This document shows positions 22,999 through 31,705 of a stretch of DNA of 64,000 nt, piece after piece. The notes under the pieces are model-generated. The model saw only the letters and a list, made by a program, of their open reading frames with translations. It did no database searches and was not told the DNA's origin. The DNA comes from Bacteroidales bacterium (lineage in GTDB: Bacteria > Bacteroidota > Bacteroidia > Bacteroidales > UBA932): assembly GCA_017614795.1 (NCBI GenBank), contig JAGABD010000111.1:1-64000 (forward strand). The letters are read 5' to 3'. The position numbers were made by a program, and so were the translations under genes. Within the stretch, counting starts at the first letter, position 1. The number at the start of each line of letters is the position of its first letter.

Positions 22999-25900
22999 TT
23001 AGAAAGTCAAACTGATGCCGAAGATATACCTCGAGACATTGGGATAATTGGAACTGGACCCATTCTCCGGGTCAAGCCCTTCGAATCGTGTGAGAGTCAG
23101 CAAATTCTCTCCTGTGAAATAGATTCTTGCCCTCGAAATGAACGGAGATGTCCATTTGTCGGGGAATGTATAACCAAGTGTGAGATTGCGTAGTTTAGCG
23201 TATGATGCGTCCTGCAGCCAGAAGTCGTTACTAACGGTATTTCTGCCTCCGTCATTGGTGGTAAGGGCGGGAATCTTACTGTTTGGGTTATCAGGAGTCC
23301 ATGCCTTGAGGAACTTCTTATTGATTACCGAGCCGTTTTTCAGAACGTTAGTGTACCAGGTGCCATTGAGATACTGGGAGATTCCTGCCACTCCGCTGAA
23401 CATTATTGAAAAATCTATCCCCTTCCACCCTGCATTGAAAGTCAGCCCGAAGAAATGACTCGGGTAAGAGTGACCCTTTATGACCCTGTCGTCGTCATCT
23501 ATTATCTTATATCCTTTCTCTCCTTCCTTTTGCTGATCTTTATAGATAAAATCACCAGGCTGCGGCGTTGATGGATAGAACTCGTAGCCGTCCGCAAGCA
23601 TTTGGTCAATCTTATCCTGGGTGGCTATGCAATCCACTTCGCGGACATAGTAGTCGTAGATGCCGTATCCTTCGAGAAGTATCCTCTGTCCACTATATGT
23701 AGGTATGTTCCCATGATACTTGAGAACTTTGTTCCTGACGAATGTGTAGTTGGCGGTTATGCCATATCTTACGTCGCCCGGGATAGTACCTTTCCAACTT
23801 ATTTCTGTTTCCAGTCCCCTGTTACGAACCTTGCCCGCGTTGGTAAACGGAGCCTCGAGACGCCCGAACACACCCGGAATGGAAGCCCGGATAAGTATAT
23901 CGTCAGTCAGTTTATTGAACAGGTCAGCCGTCCAGGTCAACTGTCCTTTCAAAGCGCTCACGTCCAAACCGATATTAGTCATCGTAGTGGTCTCCCACGA
24001 CAGTTTATCGTTGACTATGGCGCTGATACCGACCCCGGGCATTGTCTTACCATCGAATACGTAGCTGCGACGTTCGTACATCAGCTGGGTTGCATAATCG
24101 CCCACGGCATTGTTCCCGAGCTTACCCCACGATGCGCGGACTTTCAGATTATTAAAAGACGAAAGCTTGAACCAAGGTTCTTCCGAGATTCTCCAGGCGG
24201 CAGAGAAGGAAGGGAAGAAACCCCACCTGTGGCCTGGCGCAAAACGCGAGGAACCGTCTGCCCTGGCATTGGCCTCGAAAAGATACCGGCCTTTCCAATC
24301 ATAATTAACACGTCCGAACACTGATTGCACAGCGCTATCGGTGCTGTTGCCTTTCATTGCCGAAGGCGTAGCCGCCGCATCCATAGTCGGAGTAGATGCG
24401 CTCAATACATCCATCGCCTGCGCGTACGTGTAGTGATATCTATTGTATTCCTGGTTGTAACCGGCAGTAAGCGAAAGGTGATGCGACTGCGATTCCGGAA
24501 GAATATCCCAATTCACGAAGGAATCCAGGAAAAGTGCATAGGTCAGACCGTTCTGCTCAGTAAGTTGATTGGAAGTCGTTCCGGTAGTTATGAGAGGAGC
24601 GTTGTTCTTAAGATCCCAAAGCACCACGTCAGGATAATTCATCTGGCGAAGAACATAGAAATCGCCGTTGGCGGCTGCACTGTTATGCCAGACGAGATTT
24701 GGCAGTATTGTAACGTCAAGCCCCAGTTTCCCGTTCATCTTATAATTGGACTGGAGTTTATCGTAAGCCGAATTTGCTGCGAAGATATTGCCTGCCTGGG
24801 CATTGCCTCCGGGAGCCCATTCACCTCCGAATCTTCCGTCAGATGATTTAGGTAGTGTCCCTGGTGAAGAATTAGAGATTGAAGCCATCGCATTAGACAC
24901 CTCAATCGCATTCTTGCGACCATAATAGCCGTTAACATTTGCGGTCAACCTTAACCATTTGGTAACATCCGCCCCAATATTCGCCCTCACCGAATACCGT
25001 TTGTAACCGGTACCCTCCATAGTACCCTCATTCTGAAGATACCCTATTGAAACCAGATAATTGACGCTTTTATTTCCTCCTGATGCCTGAAGATTATGCT
25101 CCTGAAGGAAAGACGGACGGAACACTTCGTCGAACCAGTCAGTATTACAGTATATCTCGTTCTTCCCGGTATTCCTGCGCCATTCATCGATTATGTCTTC
25201 GCTATATGGTTTAACCGATCCTGCATTCGCGGATGCCTGATTGATGGTTTTCATATAGGTGACATAATCGCTCACCACATCTATTGGCATAGCCACCCTC
25301 TGCCAACCGGCCTTGCCGTTGTAGATTATTTTGGACTGGCCTTCCTTGCCACTCTTGGTTGTAATGAGTATTACTCCGTTTGCGGCACGGGAACCATAGA
25401 TAGCCGAGGATGCAGCGTCCTTCAACACTGACATCGTTGCAACATCGTTGGGGTTGACGTCGTTCATGGAGCCTATCACGCCGTCTATGACCACAAGCGG
25501 CGCAGAATTATTGAGGGTTCCCAGACCACGGATTGTTATACTGGCCTCATCCGCACCAGGCTCGCCCGATGACTGCTGCGCAAGAAGACCTGCAGCCACT
25601 CCCTGAAGACCGGCGGACAGATTTGTCAGTGCCCTGTTTTCTCCGGCTTCTTCGAGATTGACGGCGGATACAGAGCCGGAAAGGTTAACCTTTTTCTGCA
25701 CACCGTAACCGATTACTACAGTTGCCTCAAGGAACTGACTGTCCGGTTCCATTGCAATATCTATCCGTTTTCTGCCGTCAACCGGAATCTCCTGGGTTTT
25801 ATATCCGATGAATGATATCACCAGCACATCCGAGGCGCCGGCTTCGGTCTGGTATTCTCCGTCCAGATTGGTAATGACACCCTGTCCGGCACGGCCCTTT

Positions 25901-26301
25901 ACCTGAACAACCGCGCTCATCAGAGGCATGCCGCTTTCGTCCAGGACAACACCCCTGACGATCTGATTTTCAACTGACTGAGAGGTGACCTGTGAGGCCT
26001 TTTTTGTTACAAATACATTCTTTCCGCTGACGCTGATTTCCACTTGCTGTCCTTCAAACACCTTTGTCAGCACGGACTGAATTCCCTCATTATCTACCGT
26101 CAGTGATATCTGCCTGTTAAGGTCCAGGCCATCAGATTTCACAACAATAGAATAGCCCGAGGCCTTCTGAATTTCCGATATCGCTCTGCTTACCGGTACA
26201 GAACGTAGCGACACGCTTACCTCCTGTCCTTTGAGCACCAACGGGCACAACAACAAAGCAAAGAGCGCAATCTTTTTTATCGTTTTACTCATCGGTCTCA
26301 T
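22999..26301 (-). CDS. SusC/RagA-family TonB-dependent receptor with STN domain
   Basis: Outer-membrane transporter of the PUL glycan, energised by TonB. The 1100-residue protein begins with a signal peptide and an STN (secretin/TonB short N-terminal) domain (about 27-100). A carboxypeptidase-D regulatory domain follows (IVRGVVLDESGMPLMSAVV, about 114-195), then the plug (VVIGYGVQKKVNLSGSVS, about 198-330) and the beta barrel ending in Phe (IFGISLTF). The STN domain is the part that signals to FecR-type anti-sigma factors, matching the genes just upstream. Its ATG overlaps the fecR stop by 4 bp (ATGA), which supports this start; a second Met three codons later is the alternative. Confidence 0.96.
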   Translation of the reverse strand: MRPMSKTIKKIALFALLLCPLVLKGQEVSVSLRSVPVSRAISEIQKASGYSIVVKSDGLDLNRQISLTVDNEGIQSVLTKVFEGQQVEISVSGKNVFVTKKASQVTSQSVENQIVRGVVLDESGMPLMSAVVQVKGRAGQGVITNLDGEYQTEAGASDVLVISFIGYKTQEIPVDGRKRIDIAMEPDSQFLEATVVIGYGVQKKVNLSGSVSAVNLEEAGENRALTNLSAGLQGVAAGLLAQQSSGEPGADEASITIRGLGTLNNSAPLVVIDGVIGSMNDVNPNDVATMSVLKDAASSAIYGSRAANGVILITTKSGKEGQSKIIYNGKAGWQRVAMPIDVVSDYVTYMKTINQASANAGSVKPYSEDIIDEWRRNTGKNEIYCNTDWFDEVFRPSFLQEHNLQASGGNKSVNYLVSIGYLQNEGTMEGTGYKRYSVRANIGADVTKWLRLTANVNGYYGRKNAIEVSNAMASISNSSPGTLPKSSDGRFGGEWAPGGNAQAGNIFAANSAYDKLQSNYKMNGKLGLDVTILPNLVWHNSAAANGDFYVLRQMNYPDVVLWDLKNNAPLITTGTTSNQLTEQNGLTYALFLDSFVNWDILPESQSHHLSLTAGYNQEYNRYHYTYAQAMDVLSASTPTMDAAATPSAMKGNSTDSAVQSVFGRVNYDWKGRYLFEANARADGSSRFAPGHRWGFFPSFSAAWRISEEPWFKLSSFNNLKVRASWGKLGNNAVGDYATQLMYERRSYVFDGKTMPGVGISAIVNDKLSWETTTMTNIGLDVSALKGQLTWTADLFNKLTDDILIRASIPGVFGRLEAPFTNAGKVRNRGLETEISWKGTIPGDVRYGITANYTFVRNKVLKYHGNIPTYSGQRILLEGYGIYDYYVREVDCIATQDKIDQMLADGYEFYPSTPQPGDFIYKDQQKEGEKGYKIIDDDDRVIKGHSYPSHFFGLTFNAGWKGIDFSIMFSGVAGISQYLNGTWYTNVLKNGSVINKKFLKAWTPDNPNSKIPALTTNDGGRNTVSNDFWLQDASYAKLRNLTLGYTFPDKWTSPFISRARIYFTGENLLTLTRFEGLDPENGSSSNYPNVSRYIFGISLTF

Positions 26302-27221
26302 TTGGTAATATAGATAAACTTGTCTTTTTTGACGATTCGGAACTGGCCACCTGTATTAAGCGCGGCAAGTATTTCGTCCAAAGACTCACCATTTATGAAT
26401 GAAGCAAGATATCGTACTGAAGCGACCGAAGAGTCTTCCACTACGATACTCGCATTAAAATGCCTGTTGAGTTCTGCAGCTATGTCTGCAAGTCGTTCGT
26501 TGTTAAACTGAAGACCACCTGCATTGAGGACCTCTTCGTAATAATTCACGGCAAAATTACGGTGCACTATGGAGCCCTCGGTTTTATCGTACTTCACCAT
26601 CTCTCCCGGGGCGAGGAAAACAGAACCTTCTTTGTCGCGAATGCGTATTTCCACCGAGCCATCCAAAAGAGCCACCTCATCTTCTTCATTCCCGGGAAAA
26701 GAACTGACATTAAAGCGGGTTCCATGAACAACCAGGTCCATATTACCGGCGCCGACTACAAACTGTCTGCGTACATCTTTAGCTACATCAAGAAAAGCTT
26801 CTCCGGAAAGCATCACTTTACGTTGTTTTCCCCAGAAATGATCCGGGTAATACAACTGGCTGCAGGGCTGCAGGGTTACGCTGGTACCATCGGAGAGAAT
26901 AACAGTACGCGTCTGGGCATAAGTCGTAGATACCTGAAGCCACTGGACATCGGCATCTGCAGCCTTTCGGACTGCCCATACAGAAAGCAAAACAAGCGGA
27001 AGAGCCAGGGCGGCAGCTACTCGTACTGTCCACCTGGATACAGTTTTGATTTTTCTATGCCTTTCTATTCCGGTACGTCTGGAAAAGGCTTCAAATCCCT
27101 TATCTGCGAGCCGCTCGTCAGTCGCATCTGCATTATTATACAACTGACGAAGCACAATATCCATTTGCGCCTCATCTGAGTTGTCCAACAGGAGTCGTCT
27201 GAGTTCTTCTTTGTTCCTCAT
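26298..27221 (-). CDS. FecR-family anti-sigma factor
   Basis: Inner-membrane regulator that relays glycan import by SusC to the ECF sigma factor. The protein has about 307 residues with a cytoplasmic N-terminal anti-sigma region, a transmembrane segment (about 82-100, VAAALALPLVLLSVWAV), a periplasmic FecR domain (GEAFLDVAKD, VVHGTRFNVSSFPG) and a C-terminal DUF4974 domain (GGLQFNNERLADIAAELNRH) that contacts the STN domain. The Met at 27221 (MRNKEELRRLLL) is preferred over one five codons upstream because the family core begins here. Overlaps susC by 4 bp. Confidence 0.92.
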   Translation of the reverse strand: MRNKEELRRLLLDNSDEAQMDIVLRQLYNNADATDERLADKGFEAFSRRTGIERHRKIKTVSRWTVRVAAALALPLVLLSVWAVRKAADADVQWLQVSTTYAQTRTVILSDGTSVTLQPCSQLYYPDHFWGKQRKVMLSGEAFLDVAKDVRRQFVVGAGNMDLVVHGTRFNVSSFPGNEEDEVALLDGSVEIRIRDKEGSVFLAPGEMVKYDKTEGSIVHRNFAVNYYEEVLNAGGLQFNNERLADIAAELNRHFNASIVVEDSSVASVRYLASFINGESLDEILAALNTGGQFRIVKKDKFIYITK

Positions 27222-27271
27222 ATAATGGGAACACAAAGACAGAGGATATCCCCCAAAAAGAAATAAAAAAA

Positions 27272-27796
27272 TCAGGAAAGTGTTTTCCTGATATCTTGAA
27301 GGGCTAGTGTTATATGACGCTCGACTGTCTTTTCGGAGAGTTTAAGCTGAGATGCTATCTCCTTGTTGCTCAAGCCCTTGTCTCTACTGAGGCGGAAGAC
27401 ATTACGGCGCTGTTCCGGCATCTTCTTTACCTCGGATTGAATTTTTCGCTTGGTTTCATTGGCTACCACAATCTCACCTGTGGTATTTCCTGCGGAAAGC
27501 CCTTGAAGAATCTCAACGGAAATATCCTCAGCAAACTTGCGGTCCCGGATAAAATTGAGCATTGCCCGCTTGACCAGAACGTACAGATAGTTCTCTATTG
27601 AAAGATTTTCATCAAGCTTCTGTCTGTTCAACCAGACCTTTACAAAGGCTTCCTGAACCAAATCTTCGGCAGCAGGCCGATCTTCAATAATCCCATTTAC
27701 GAAACACACCAGCCGGGCATAATGCAGGCGGAAGAGAGTCTTGTAACTCTCATAATCCCCGGCCTTCAGCCCGGCTATGAGTTTCGCTTCTTCCAT
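27272..27796 (-). CDS. ECF sigma-70 factor of the PUL
   Basis: Group 4 sigma factor of 174 residues, Bacteroidota expansion family. Region 2 has the typical DRPAAEDLVQEAFVKVWLN stretch and region 4 the helix-turn-helix GLSNKEIASQLKLSEKTVERH. It should drive PUL expression when released by the FecR protein encoded 50 bp downstream. It starts only 3 bp after the gpmA stop codon, so no intergenic promoter is available. Its own transcription must come from inside gpmA or by read-through from the upstream operon. Confidence 0.94.
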   Translation of the reverse strand: MEEAKLIAGLKAGDYESYKTLFRLHYARLVCFVNGIIEDRPAAEDLVQEAFVKVWLNRQKLDENLSIENYLYVLVKRAMLNFIRDRKFAEDISVEILQGLSAGNTTGEIVVANETKRKIQSEVKKMPEQRRNVFRLSRDKGLSNKEIASQLKLSEKTVERHITLALQDIRKTLS

Positions 27797-27799
27797 TAT

Positions 27800-28546
27800 T
27801 TATTTCGCTTTCCCCTGGTTGGCGACCGCCGCCTGCTTTGCCGCAAGCTCTTCGGGGTCGGCCAGGTAGTAATCCTTGACGAGATTGAGGTCGTCGTCGA
27901 ACTGGAACACGTACGGGGTTGCCGTAGGGATGTTGAGTTTCACGATTTCCTCGTCGGAGATGCCCTTGAGGTGCTTCACGACGCCGCGGAGGCTGTTGCC
28001 GTGGGCCACGACCACTATGTTGTCGTACTTCTTGAGGGCGGGGAATATCTCGCACTCCCAGAGAGGCATAACACGCTCGATGCACTGCTTGAGGGCCTCG
28101 GTGCGGGGGATGTACTGGTCGGGAACGCCTGCGTAGCGGGGATCGCGGGTGGCGGAGTTGGGATCGTCTTCCGGCAGGGGAAGAGGTTCCACGTCGTAGC
28201 TGCGACGCCAGATGAGCACCTGCTCGTCGCCGTACTTGGCTGCGGTCTCGGCCTTGTTCAGGCCCTGCAGCATACCATAGTGCTTCTCGTTCAGGCGCCA
28301 GCTCTTGTACACGGGAATCCAGTCGAGATCCATCGCGTCGAGCACGTTGTTCAGGGTTTTGACAGCCCTCTTGAGATATGAGGTGTAAGCCACGTCGAAC
28401 TTGAAGCCCGCCTCTTTCAGAGCCTTTCCGGCGTCCAGCGCTTCCTGGATGCCCTTTTCGCTCAAATCAACATTTGTCCAGCCGGTAAACCGGTTCTCCT
28501 TGTTCCACTGGCTCTCGCCGTGGCGAACCAAAACTATATTCTTCAT
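27800..28546 (-). CDS. gpmA: 2,3-bisphosphoglycerate-dependent phosphoglycerate mutase
   Basis: Interconverts 3- and 2-phosphoglycerate in glycolysis. The 248-residue protein shows the catalytic phospho-His in [19 protein letters not shown], the Glu-containing [14 protein letters not shown] and the second His in [11 protein letters not shown], with usual family length. The start at 28546 is fixed by [10 protein letters not shown]. It sits 11 bp after the M3 peptidase gene at the end of the long envelope operon and 3 bp before the PUL sigma factor. By eye its composition is GC-rich whereas the sigma gene is AT-richer. Confidence 0.97.
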   Translation of the reverse strand: MKNIVLVRHGESQWNKENRFTGWTNVDLSEKGIQEALDAGKALKEAGFKFDVAYTSYLKRAVKTLNNVLDAMDLDWIPVYKSWRLNEKHYGMLQGLNKAETAAKYGDEQVLIWRRSYDVEPLPLPEDDPNSATRDPRYAGVPDQYIPRTEALKQCIERVMPLWECEIFPALKKYDNIVVVAHGNSLRGVVKHLKGISDEEIVKLNIPTATPYVFQFDDDLNLVKDYYLADPEELAAKQAAVANQGKAK

Positions 28547-28557
28547 CTTGTCTATAA

Positions 28558-30552
28558 TTAGTCTATCAAACCTCTTGCACGGAGGAAAGCCTTGTTGTCG
28601 GGCTCGCGTCCTGCAAAACTCTTGTAAAGCACCATAGGCTCTTCGCTGCCGCCCTTCTCGAGGAAGGTCCGGCGGAACTTGCGGGCCAGTTCGATGTTGA
28701 ACGGACCGCCCTCGGAAGCCTCGAAAATGCCGAAGGCGTCCTTGTCGAGCACCTCGCTCCAGAGGTAGCCGTAGTAGCCGGCGCTGTAGCCGCTGGAGAA
28801 GATGTGGTTGAAGTAGGTGGTGCGGTAGCGGAAACCGACTTCGGGAATGAGCCCGATTTCCTTCGCGACCGCCGCCTCGAAGGCGTCGATGTCGATGTTC
28901 TCGAAATCTTCGACCTCGTGCCACTTCATATCAAGCATCGAAGCCGCGCAGAGTTCGGTGGTCATGAATCCCTGGTTGAACTTCAGAGAGTTGTTTATCT
29001 TCGCCACGAGGGCCGCGGGAATGGTCTCCCCTTCCGCGTTGTTGGCATACCGGGCGAGGAGTTCGGGCTGGAAGGCCCAGTTCTCGTTGAACTGCGAGAA
29101 CATCTCCACGAAATCGCGCTTCACGTTGGTTCCGCTCACGCCGGCATAATGGCACTTGGTGAGCAGTCCGTGCAGGGCGTGGCCGAATTCGTGGAACACG
29201 GTCTGCACCTGGTCCACATTGAGGTTCTCGGCCAGGTTGCCCACGTTCACGATAATCGGACGAACGTCGTTGCCGTCAGCGTCGAAGTGCTGCTCGCGCA
29301 CGTTGTTCATCCACGCGCCGCCGCGCTTGCTGTCGCGGGGCAGGTAGTCGGTGGTGAAGATGCCGAGCAGGCTGCCGTCGGCGTCGACGATCTTCCAGGT
29401 CTGCACGCAGTCCTTGTTGTAGGCAGGCACTCCCTCGAGAGGCTCGACGTCTATACCATATAATATATGCGCGGCCGCAAAGATGCCCTTGCGCACGGAA
29501 TCCACCTGGAAATAGGGCTTGACCTCTTCGTCGTCGAGGTCGAACTTGGCCTTGCGCACTTTCTCGGCGTAGTACCACCAGTCCCAGGGCTCTATCTTGC
29601 TGCCCGCGGGAACGAGATCCGCAGCGGCATCCTTGTCAAGCTCCTTCTGCATATCGTAGACCTCCTGCTTCGCCTTGGCGACGGATGCCTTCATAATGCC
29701 GGCGAGGAACTTGTCCACGGTGGCGGGGTTGCCAGCCATCTTGTCGGCCAGCTGATACTCGGCGAAATTGTTGTAGCCGAGGATGCGGGCCTTCTCAAGG
29801 CGGAGCTTGAGCACCTCCAGAAGCAGTTCGCGGTTGTCGTTTTCGTTGCCGTTGTGGCCGCGCATCGTGTAGGCCTCGAGGTACTGCCTGCGTAATTCAC
29901 GGTCGGCGGTGGAGGTCATCTTCTCGGGATATGCAGCGACGCTGAAGCCGAACTTCTCCTTGAAGGCATTGCTCTCGGCGAGGATGTTGTTGCCTATCTT
30001 CTGGGTGAGGGAAGAAAGCGACGAGTTGATCTCGCGAAGACGGTCCTGCTTGTCCTGAGGCAGGCCGATGCCCTCGCGCTCGAAGCTCTCGAAATGCTCC
30101 TTGAGCACCATCTGCTGCTCGCGGTCGAGGCCGCTCTGGTCGCCGTGATAAACCGCCGCGACCTTCTCGTAGAGGGCCTTGTTGAAGGCGATGTCCGCCT
30201 CGTGGTCGCTAAGCAGCGGAAGGGCTTCCTCCACCACGGCGTCGAGCGCGTCCGTGCGGTCGGTCTCCACCACGTTGAAGAGCACTCCGCTCACCTTCGC
30301 GAGAAGGCTTCCGGAAAGCTCCAGCGGGGCAATTACATTATCGAAGGTAGGCGCCTCGGCATTGGAGACAATCGCCTCTATTTCAGCGTTATGCCGCGCT
30401 ATTCCCTCTTTGATTGCGGGGAGATAGTCGCCTGTCTTTATCTTGTCGAAGGGAGGAATCCCGTAGGGGGTGTCCCACTCGGCGAGGAAAGGATTGCTAT
30501 GGCAGGATGCGAGAGCCATTACGGTCAGAAGGATGCTTGCAAGTTTTTTCAT
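28558..30552 (-). CDS. M3-family zinc oligopeptidase lipoprotein (Dcp-like)
   Basis: Degrades short peptides, probably in the periplasm. The 664-residue protein has a lipobox LASC (Cys17) and the helical M3A fold. The zinc motif HEFGH lies at 454-458 within [15 protein letters not shown], followed by the downstream Glu region [14 protein letters not shown]. The C-terminal substrate-pocket region [25 protein letters not shown] is split into family-typical YFNHIFS and [11 protein letters not shown] blocks. Length and motifs match dipeptidyl carboxypeptidase homologues. Its ATG overlaps the stop of the DUF5689 gene by 4 bp, placing it in that operon. Confidence 0.94.
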   Translation of the reverse strand: MKKLASILLTVMALASCHSNPFLAEWDTPYGIPPFDKIKTGDYLPAIKEGIARHNAEIEAIVSNAEAPTFDNVIAPLELSGSLLAKVSGVLFNVVETDRTDALDAVVEEALPLLSDHEADIAFNKALYEKVAAVYHGDQSGLDREQQMVLKEHFESFEREGIGLPQDKQDRLREINSSLSSLTQKIGNNILAESNAFKEKFGFSVAAYPEKMTSTADRELRRQYLEAYTMRGHNGNENDNRELLLEVLKLRLEKARILGYNNFAEYQLADKMAGNPATVDKFLAGIMKASVAKAKQEVYDMQKELDKDAAADLVPAGSKIEPWDWWYYAEKVRKAKFDLDDEEVKPYFQVDSVRKGIFAAAHILYGIDVEPLEGVPAYNKDCVQTWKIVDADGSLLGIFTTDYLPRDSKRGGAWMNNVREQHFDADGNDVRPIIVNVGNLAENLNVDQVQTVFHEFGHALHGLLTKCHYAGVSGTNVKRDFVEMFSQFNENWAFQPELLARYANNAEGETIPAALVAKINNSLKFNQGFMTTELCAASMLDMKWHEVEDFENIDIDAFEAAVAKEIGLIPEVGFRYRTTYFNHIFSSGYSAGYYGYLWSEVLDKDAFGIFEASEGGPFNIELARKFRRTFLEKGGSEEPMVLYKSFAGREPDNKAFLRARGLID

Positions 30553-31700
30553 TCTTTGTAAAGATTTTTGCCGTTGTCGTTGTACTTCAGGCTGAACTGG
30601 TCGATGAGCGACAGCTGGACGCTTCCCTGGTACATCGTGAGGATGCCGGTAGCGTCGATGGCGCGGCCTTCGTTGAACACGTCGTCGGGAATTTCATAGT
30701 CGGCGAAATCGCTGTAGCCGCTGGTGCGGATCTGCACGGTGGCGCTGCCGGTCTTGAAATACTGGCTGACGCTGTATGCGTTGCGCTGGATGTCGCCGTA
30801 GATGTCGCCGTCGGAGCCGGACACCTTCCTGTGGTCGCCCACGGTTCCGTAGTTGTAGTCGCCGGAGTTGCCGATGTTCACTTCGTCCCAGATGCCGGAC
30901 TCGAGGTACGCGGACATCTTGTTCTTGGACATTGCCCAGGTGGTCACGCCCCAGGTCTTGTCGGAGAGGAAGATACGGTTGCCCGAAGTCTTGGTGGACT
31001 CGTTGTAGCTGAGATACACGAGGGTGAAGCTCTGCCTGTCGAACACCAGGTTCTTGATGGTGACGAGCTGGCCTATGTACTTGCAGGTGGCCACGGTGGC
31101 GTCCTTGCCGGGAAGCTGCGAACCCTGAAGGACCGCGGGCTCCACCTCGGGACCGCGTTCGCCGCGGAACACGTGGTTGTCGACAATCTGCTGGAGCTCC
31201 ATATAGGAAGTCTCGTAGCCGAGCACCTTGTCGATGTCGTACATCGGGTCGTAAAGGCCTATCTGCACCATTCCGTTGCCGCCGTAGTTGCCGGCGGAGT
31301 AGCCGTACATTCCGATGGTGAGTCCGCGCAGGTACACATACACGGTCTGGCCGGGAGCGTACTCGTTATAGAGGCTGTATCGGCCGATCTTTATCTCCAC
31401 TCCCCCGGTGGGGTCCTGGATGTAGATGCTCTTGTAGATGTTGCCGGACTTGTCGGAAGACGCCACCTTGCCGCCAATCCAGAGGTCGTCGTAGATGGTG
31501 ACGGGAGTCCCGGAGCCTACTTCATACTTGCCGAGCAGGGCAGCGATGGAGATGCTGTCGCCCATCGCCTCCATATCGGCGCGCGTCACGGGAGTGAACG
31601 AGGCGTCAGCCTTGGGATTGGAGATGAACACCGGTTCCCATTCCTGGCAGGCGCAGAGCGCCGCGAGGGCTGCAAAAAGAGTGATGAATATCTTTTTCAT
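30549..31700 (-). CDS. DUF5689 lipoprotein
   Basis: The protein has 383 residues with lipobox LCAC (Cys18). The N-terminal half (about 45-230) is a DUF5689 domain with OB-like strands: DDLWIGGKVASSDKSGN, KSIYIQDPTGGVEIKIG and YAPGQTVYVYLRGLTIG. The C-terminal half is beta-rich and ends DATGILTMYQGSVQLSLID, a second OB-like segment. DUF5689 proteins of Bacteroidota often sit next to TonB receptors and nucleases. Here it follows a TonB receptor by 5 bp and overlaps the M3 peptidase gene by 4 bp. Ligand unknown; nucleic acid or nucleotide binding is inferred from context only. Confidence 0.8.
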   Translation of the reverse strand: MKKIFITLFAALAALCACQEWEPVFISNPKADASFTPVTRADMEAMGDSISIAALLGKYEVGSGTPVTIYDDLWIGGKVASSDKSGNIYKSIYIQDPTGGVEIKIGRYSLYNEYAPGQTVYVYLRGLTIGMYGYSAGNYGGNGMVQIGLYDPMYDIDKVLGYETSYMELQQIVDNHVFRGERGPEVEPAVLQGSQLPGKDATVATCKYIGQLVTIKNLVFDRQSFTLVYLSYNESTKTSGNRIFLSDKTWGVTTWAMSKNKMSAYLESGIWDEVNIGNSGDYNYGTVGDHRKVSGSDGDIYGDIQRNAYSVSQYFKTGSATVQIRTSGYSDFADYEIPDDVFNEGRAIDATGILTMYQGSVQLSLIDQFSLKYNDNGKNLYKE

Positions 31701-31705
31701 ACTGC

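Noticed and set aside
28547..28924. Upstream extension of the gpmA frame
   Set aside because: GpmA starts precisely at [12 protein letters not shown]; the upstream part lies inside the M3 peptidase gene and is Arg-rich shadow sequence.
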